Of a stretch of 54,036 bases of DNA, positions 49,608 through 54,036 are shown piece by piece. The stretch is taken from NCBI GenBank assembly GCA_017410075.1, contig JAFQRK010000057.1, forward strand, positions 1 through 54,036, read 5' to 3'. Both the position numbers and the translations under genes were made by a program. Source of the stretch: Oscillospiraceae bacterium (lineage in GTDB: Bacteria > Bacillota > Clostridia > Oscillospirales > Oscillospiraceae). Within the stretch, counting starts at the first letter, position 1, and every line of letters begins with the position of its first letter. A model generated the notes under the pieces. The model did no database searches, was not told the origin of the DNA, and saw only the letters and a program-made list of their open reading frames with translations.

Positions 49608-50999
49608 ATGAGTACGCAGAATAGATTACCTGAAAACAAAATGGGCGTTATGCCCTTAACAAAATTGCTGATCAATATGTCTCTGCCGATGATCATTGCA
49701 ATGCTTGTGCAGGCGCTGTACAATGTGGTCGACAGCGTTTTTGTATCCTGGTATGATCCGGATGCTGCTGTTACGGCGCTGTCGCTGGCATTTCCGGTGC
49801 AGAATATTATGATCGGCTTCGCCACCGGTATCGGCGTGGGCGTTAACGCCCTGCTGAGCAAATCCCTGGGCGAGGGCGACCAGAAGACCGCCAACCGCGC
49901 AGCTGGCAACGGCTTCTTCCTGGTGGCACTGGCCACGGTGATTTTTGCGCTGTTTGGCATCTTCGGCACAGGGGCATTTTTTAATATGCAGCCCATTGAT
50001 GAGAACAAGGAGCTGGTTGTCAGATATGGCACACAGTACACCAGCATCTGCTGCATTTTTGCCGTGGGTATTTTTGTGGAGGTGCTGGGTGAGCGTCTGC
50101 TGCAGGCCTCCGGCCGGACAGTCTATACTCTGGTCACCCAGGGCACCGGCGCGGTGCTGAACATCCTTCTGGATCCGCTGTTTATTTTTGGCGTAGAGTG
50201 GCTGGGCATTCCGCCTATGGGCATTGCCGGTGCGGCCATTGCAACGGTGACCGGCCAGTGGGTCGCGGCCATTCTGGCGCTGATCTTCAATTTGAAATGC
50301 AACCCGGAGGTAAATTTCCGCCTGCGGGATATGATCCCCAGCAAGCGGGTGATCGGCAAGATCCTGACCGTGGGCGTGCCCTCCATTATTATGGTGGCGG
50401 TGGGCTCGGTGATGAATTTCTCTATGAATCAGATCCTGCTGGGCATTGATCCGACAAATGCCGCAACCAAGGTGTTCGGCATCTATTTCAAGCTGCAGAG
50501 CTTCTTCTTTATGCCCCTGTTCGGCCTGAATAACGGCACGGTTTCCATTGTGGCCTATAATTACGGCGCCCGGAAGCCGGCGCGCATCACCGGCACGCTG
50601 AAGCGTTCGTGCGCCATTGCCTTGTGCGTGATGATCGTAGGCCTGCTGGTGTTCCAGCTGGTGCCGGATCTGCTGCTGGATATTTTTAATCAGTCGGATG
50701 CTGTGATCCAGATCGGACGCACGGCGCTTCGGCAGATCAGCTGGGCGTTCCCCATGGCGGCCATCGGCATTGCGCTGACAGCTGGCTTCCAGGGCTTGGG
50801 CAACGGCAGCTATTCCACAATTATTTCGCTGTGCCGCCAGATGGTGGTGCTGCTGCCTGCCGCATATCTTCTGAGCCTTTCCGGCGTGGTCACCAGAGTC
50901 TGGTGGGCATTCCCCATTGCGGAGGTCTTCAGCCTGGCGGTATCATTGCTGCTCTTCCTGCGGATCTATAATCGGAAGATCAAGCCCTTGAGCGAATAA
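49608..50999 (+). CDS. MATE family efflux transporter
   Basis: This 463-residue protein has 12 membrane segments in two similar halves, starting MPLTKLLINMSLPMIIAM and LYNVVDSVFVSWY and with GIGVGVNALLSKSLGEGD, typical of the NorM/DinF-like clostridial MATE proteins. These use Na+ or H+ gradients to export drugs or metabolites. The substrate cannot be told. It is transcribed alone from its own promoter. No hairpin terminator is seen before the repeat at 51014. Confidence 0.92.
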   Translation: MSTQNRLPENKMGVMPLTKLLINMSLPMIIAMLVQALYNVVDSVFVSWYDPDAAVTALSLAFPVQNIMIGFATGIGVGVNALLSKSLGEGDQKTANRAAGNGFFLVALATVIFALFGIFGTGAFFNMQPIDENKELVVRYGTQYTSICCIFAVGIFVEVLGERLLQASGRTVYTLVTQGTGAVLNILLDPLFIFGVEWLGIPPMGIAGAAIATVTGQWVAAILALIFNLKCNPEVNFRLRDMIPSKRVIGKILTVGVPSIIMVAVGSVMNFSMNQILLGIDPTNAATKVFGIYFKLQSFFFMPLFGLNNGTVSIVAYNYGARKPARITGTLKRSCAIALCVMIVGLLVFQLVPDLLLDIFNQSDAVIQIGRTALRQISWAFPMAAIGIALTAGFQGLGNGSYSTIISLCRQMVVLLPAAYLLSLSGVVTRVWWAFPIAEVFSLAVSLLLFLRIYNRKIKPLSE

Positions 51000-51013
51000 A
51001 GCATAAGAACAGT

Positions 51014-51098
51014 ATGTCATTGCGAGGCCTGAAAGGCCGTGGCAAACCCCTAAAGCCCTGGTAGATTCCCACGGGTCTGACACCCCTCGGAATGACAC
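51014..51098. repeat. Dispersed short element of the TGTCATnnC type, copy 3
   Basis: It starts TGTCATTGCGAGGCCTGAAAGG like the copy at 23504 and ends CGGAATGACA, but the middle is shorter and diverged. It follows the MATE gene. Confidence 0.72.
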
Positions 51099-51118
51099 CT
51101 TTTAATCCAAAGAAGAAA

Positions 51119-51153
51119 GAAAAGCCCGTGGCTATGCCACGGGCTTGTTTTTA
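51119..51153. terminator. Bidirectional terminator
   Basis: The stem AAGCCCGTGGC/GCCACGGGCTT with flanking A- and T-rich runs lies between the MATE region and the convergent NUDIX gene. Confidence 0.82.
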
Positions 51154-51621
51154 TCGAATTTTCTTTCCGTCCAGGATGGCTTCCGTCAGCTTGTCGCCGT
51201 TGTAGCGCAGCGTCAGCAGGAAGAAGGGGGCATCCTGCCACAAAAGATCCAGAAAGATCTGATCGCCTTCCCATTTGGGCAGCTGATCCAGAAAATCCCG
51301 GCTGACCCATTGCAGATCGCCTTCGTTACACTCCTTCAGATCGCCCTCGAAGCCGTCGGCGGTGAACAGGTACATATACTCTCCGTCCTGCGGATTGTCG
51401 GTCAGAAAGGTGATCACGCCCCGGCACCGCCAGGCAGTTAATGTCAGACCCGTTTCCTCTCTGGCTTCCCGCAGCAGGCATTCCTCAGGGGCTTCTGTTC
51501 CCTCAAATTTGCCGCCGATGCCGATCCATTTATCCTGATTGATGTCATTTTTCTTTTTTGTCCGATGGAGCATCAACACCTGATCTCCACGGGTGATATA
51601 GCACAGTGTAGTGTTAATCAT
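51151..51621 (-). CDS. NUDIX hydrolase, MutT/8-oxo-dGTPase-like
   Basis: This 156-residue protein carries a complete Nudix box (GKFEGTEAPEECLLREAREE followed by TG), with the conserved Glu ligands. The N-terminal pattern LCYITRGDQVLMLHR and the WIGIGGK lead-in resemble the family of 8-oxo-dGTP diphosphatases, but Nudix substrates are hard to assign. Its start overlaps the end of the lipid kinase gene by 8 bp, with AAGGAG inside that gene, so translation is coupled. Confidence 0.9.
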   Translation of the reverse strand: MINTTLCYITRGDQVLMLHRTKKKNDINQDKWIGIGGKFEGTEAPEECLLREAREETGLTLTAWRCRGVITFLTDNPQDGEYMYLFTADGFEGDLKECNEGDLQWVSRDFLDQLPKWEGDQIFLDLLWQDAPFFLLTLRYNGDKLTEAILDGKKIR

Positions 51622-52510
51622 TGCTGCTCCTTGTCATTACGCGGATGGCGTGCTGCAGATTTTTGACGGTGATCTCTCCGGCACCTTCGCCCCGTTCGCC
51701 ATCCAGCGTCCATGACATATTGGGATCGGCAGCGATCTTCAGATGGGATGTGCTCAAAAAGGTGATCATCGCGCAGTTGTATTTTTTATTTTGCAGCGCA
51801 CCGATACATTCCGTGATCTCCAGAAAATCTTTGGGCGCGCGAACCAAAAGCAATTCAAATTTGCCGTCAGCCATATCCACCTGCTTGGGATCCAGACTCA
51901 GAATACCGCCTACAGAGGTGGAATTGCAGATAGCGCCAAAGAGAAAATCGTCCTCAATAACGCAATCCTCGGTTTCAATGCGGATATGCTCCTTGTGGAG
52001 CTGAGAAAGCTCCTGAATGCCGTTTAAGATGTAGGCAGCGTGGCCCAGAGCGTTTTTGATGTTCTGTGGCGTGGCGTAGGAGGTGCGGGTAAATGCGCCG
52101 AAGGATGCCACATAGGTAAAATACCGGTTTTGGAACTGCCCCACATCGTAGCAGACGGGCGTGCCCTCGGCAATGTCGCGGGCGGCCTGCAGAACATCCT
52201 TGGAAAGCCGCAGCGTGTTGGCAAAATCGTTGGTGGAGCCGCAGGGAATATAGCCCACGGGAATATCCAGGCCCAGCCGCATCAGACCGTTGACCATCTC
52301 GCTGAATGTGCCGTCGCCGCCGGCACAGACCGCCAGATCGCAGCCCTCTGCCAGCGCCATAGTTGCCCGCTCGCAATCTCCCGGGCTGGCGGTCATATGA
52401 ACGGTCACCGTAAAGTCGGCACGGTTGAATATGGAAAGGATATCCGCAAGATGTTTGTTGGCCTTTCGCGTGCCTGCGTAGGGATTCATAACAAACAGCA
52501 GCTTTTTCAA
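51614..52510 (-). CDS. Diacylglycerol/lipid kinase family protein
   Basis: This 298-residue protein starts at TTG 52510. It has the DAGK catalytic signature VCAGGDGTFSEMVNGL and the preceding NPYAGTRKAN, then IPCGSTNDFANTL and the C-terminal beta domain with FLFGAICNSTSVGG. It is of the YegS/DgkB/BmrU type, which phosphorylates diacylglycerol or related lipids. The exact lipid is uncertain. It forms a coupled pair with the NUDIX gene. Confidence 0.9.
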   Translation of the reverse strand: MKKLLFVMNPYAGTRKANKHLADILSIFNRADFTVTVHMTASPGDCERATMALAEGCDLAVCAGGDGTFSEMVNGLMRLGLDIPVGYIPCGSTNDFANTLRLSKDVLQAARDIAEGTPVCYDVGQFQNRYFTYVASFGAFTRTSYATPQNIKNALGHAAYILNGIQELSQLHKEHIRIETEDCVIEDDFLFGAICNSTSVGGILSLDPKQVDMADGKFELLLVRAPKDFLEITECIGALQNKKYNCAMITFLSTSHLKIAADPNMSWTLDGERGEGAGEITVKNLQHAIRVMTRSSND

Positions 52511-52589
52511 AACAATCGCCCCTTTCTTTACAGCCTTATATTAATAGTATACCAGGAAATGGATGATTACAAGAGGGTCGCCGCAATCT

Positions 52590-53459
52590 TTAAAGGAAAT
52601 TAAACTCCTGGGTGTCCAGTTTGCTTTCCAAAGCCAGCGGCTGCCCGGTAACGGGATGGATAAACTCCAGCTTTTTGGCGCAAAGCTGCTGATAGGAAAG
52701 CCCCAACCGGTCAGAAAAAGCGGTGGAGATCTGGCTGCCGTACTGGGGATCACCCAAAATAGGGAAGCCCATATAAGCGCAATGGACCCGGAGCTGATGG
52801 GTGCGGCCGGTGATGGGAGCAAGCGCCAGCTTGCAGATGTTTCCTTGACGCGCCAGCACCGCAAATCGGGTCTGGCTGGGCTTGCCCTCAGCGTGCACCT
52901 GCCGCAGAAGGCTGGGCAGGGGAAGCCGCCGGATAGGGGCGTCGATAATGCCGCTGTCCGTTTCCGGACCGCCAAAAGTCAGGGCGTGATAGGTCTTTTG
53001 CAAAGATGCAGCCTGCAATAGGGCGTGGGCATAAGAATTTTTCGCCAGCAAAACGATGCCAAAGGTATCCCGATCCAGCCGTGTAACCGGATGAAAAGCG
53101 CAGGGAAGCTCTTTTTTCTGATAGTAGCCGATGACAAGATTCGCCAGTGTGCCGGTATCCCGGCTGCGGGAGGGGTGGATCAACATTCCTGCCGGTTTGT
53201 CCACCGCCAGGATGTAGTCATCCTCATAAAGAACGGTCAGATCGCCGTCCTCTGCCGGATATTGGGGTGCAGGCTCGTCCATCAAAACGGTGATAGCATC
53301 GCCGGCTTTTACCGGAAAATCCGTGTGCTGGCTCTGGCCGTTGACCAAAATGCGATCATCCCATTTCAGACGGTTCATCAGCCCGGCGGACAGCTTCATT
53401 TCTTCCCGCAAAATAGAAGACAGCCGCCCATCCCGGGTAGCGATGTGATTTAACTGCAT
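52590..53459 (-). CDS. RluA-family pseudouridine synthase
   Basis: This 289-residue enzyme has an N-terminal S4-like part (about 10-65, with RILVNGQSQHTDFPVKAGD) and the RluA catalytic domain. HPVTRLDRDTFG holds the catalytic Asp, and TGRTHQLRVH follows. It makes pseudouridine in rRNA or tRNA; the site (RluC/RluD-like) cannot be named. The start ATG 53459 has GAGAGGAG upstream. A longer frame reaches into a dispersed repeat and is not credible. The lipid kinase gene follows 79 bp downstream. Confidence 0.9.
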   Translation of the reverse strand: MQLNHIATRDGRLSSILREEMKLSAGLMNRLKWDDRILVNGQSQHTDFPVKAGDAITVLMDEPAPQYPAEDGDLTVLYEDDYILAVDKPAGMLIHPSRSRDTGTLANLVIGYYQKKELPCAFHPVTRLDRDTFGIVLLAKNSYAHALLQAASLQKTYHALTFGGPETDSGIIDAPIRRLPLPSLLRQVHAEGKPSQTRFAVLARQGNICKLALAPITGRTHQLRVHCAYMGFPILGDPQYGSQISTAFSDRLGLSYQQLCAKKLEFIHPVTGQPLALESKLDTQEFNFL

Positions 53460-53498
53460 TTGACCAACTCCTCTCACCATATTGTAGGCGCAGCATAG

Positions 53499-53608
53499 GC
53501 CCCCTCTGACGAGGGGGCTGTCAGCCAATCAGGCTGACTGGGGGAGAGAATCTCTCCCTCCGGCAAAAATCAGAGATTTTTGCCACCTCCCTCCTCAGAG
53601 GGAGGCTT
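53499..53608. repeat. Dispersed double-hairpin element, copy 8
   Basis: Hairpin 1 is GTCAGCC/GGCTGAC with loop AATCA. Hairpin 2 is GGCAAAAATC/GATTTTTGCC. The frame is conserved. It lies between the terminator of rplT and the RluA-type gene. Confidence 0.85.
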
Positions 53609-53615
53609 GAGCGAC

Positions 53616-53649
53616 AAAAAGTCCTGCACTTGGCAGTGCAGGACTTTTT
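53616..53649 (-). terminator. Terminator of rplT
   Basis: The stem AAAAGTCCTGCACT/AGTGCAGGACTTTT (short loop) is flanked by A and T runs, directly after rplT on the minus strand. Confidence 0.87.
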
Positions 53650-53654
53650 ATGAC

Positions 53655-54011
53655 TTAGTTCAGAGCAGCCTTAGCCTTCTCAACCAGAGCGGCGAAAGCG
53701 GCAGCGTCCTGGATAGCCATCTCGGACAGGCTCTTGCGGTTCAGCTCGATGCCGGCCTTCTTCACACCGTTCATAAAGGTGGAGTAGTTCAGGCCGAAGG
53801 GAGCAACAGCAGCGCTGATACGGGTGATCCACAGTCTGCGGTAATCACGCTTCTTCAGCCTGCGGCCAACATAGGCATAGTTGCCGGACTTCATGACCTG
53901 CTGCTTGGCCATCTTAAAGTGCTTGGACTTGGAACCCCAATAGCCCTTAGCCAGCTTCAGGGTAGCATTTCTTCTCTTGCGCGTCATCAGCGCGCCCTTA
54001 ATTCTTGCCAT
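53655..54011 (-). CDS. rplT: 50S ribosomal protein L20
   Basis: This 118-residue, strongly basic protein starts [20 protein letters not shown] and contains [32 protein letters not shown] and the globular C-terminal half ending in KAALN, all typical of L20. It is essential for early 50S assembly, and in Firmicutes L20 also represses infC-rpmI-rplT. Those upstream genes would lie beyond the window end. CAGGAGG... lies just upstream. Confidence 0.97.
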   Translation of the reverse strand: MARIKGALMTRKRRNATLKLAKGYWGSKSKHFKMAKQQVMKSGNYAYVGRRLKKRDYRRLWITRISAAVAPFGLNYSTFMNGVKKAGIELNRKSLSEMAIQDAAAFAALVEKAKAALN

Positions 54012-54036
54012 TTCTGTATCCTCCTATTCGCCTTAC

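Overview
The window looks like chromosomal DNA of a Gram-positive, endospore-forming anaerobe of the class Clostridia, most likely a gut member of the Oscillospirales. This is inference. It rests on four sporulation-type genes (spoIVB, sigG, a spoVB-like flippase and a ytvI-like gene), a stand-alone monomeric [FeFe] hydrogenase, an anaerobic HemZ-type enzyme, a sortase-anchored surface protein and TTG-rich start-codon usage. Most of the DNA is fairly GC-rich, with one clearly AT-richer gene at 14.3-15.6 kb. I see no phage, insertion sequence, CRISPR array, rRNA or tRNA.

Layout. 0-5.2 kb: the 3' part of a cell-wall-anchored pilin-like protein, a [FeFe] hydrogenase, a PHP-family histidinol phosphatase and an unknown membrane protein. 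5.2-10.7 kb: rsmG translationally coupled to a DUF3810 metalloprotease-like gene, then a DUF89 protein, alanine racemase and a CapA-like protein. 10.9-13.0 kb: nifS-nifU-Rrf2 iron-sulfur operon behind a strong promoter that carries overlapping inverted repeats. 13.1-20.2 kb: spoIVB, an FGGY-family kinase, a two-domain LicD protein and a multi-domain CAP protein. 20.2-24.4 kb: a CPA2 antiporter, a collagen-like (probably spore-surface) protein, an ECF S-component and sigG. 25.0-33.9 kb: rpsT, recG, gpmI, Asp23, a FakA-like kinase, YihY/BrkB, DUF5685 and a DnaJ-like protein. 33.9-35.2 kb: a cobalamin riboswitch in front of a DUF4430 protein and an ECF S-component. 35.3-45.6 kb: a tight minus-strand run, recJ-relA-dtd-MBL-hemZ-amidohydrolase-spoVB followed by HU-rqcP. 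45.8-54 kb: YtvI, a stand-alone ACT protein, an aspartokinase without ACT domains, an NlpC/P60 hydrolase, MATE, NUDIX, a lipid kinase, an RluA-type synthase and rplT.

Two things stand out. First, between genes there are at least eight copies of a roughly 110-bp element made of two hairpins. Its flanks are conserved, but the hairpin arms change from copy to copy while remaining self-complementary. Second, the riboswitch-controlled DUF4430 plus S-component pair looks like a compact vitamin B12 capture and uptake unit for which I know no characterised bacterial counterpart. Other points of interest are an amidohydrolase that has lost several metal-site residues, a thioredoxin-fold/CAP fusion without a CxxC pair, and an operator-like array over the nifS promoter.
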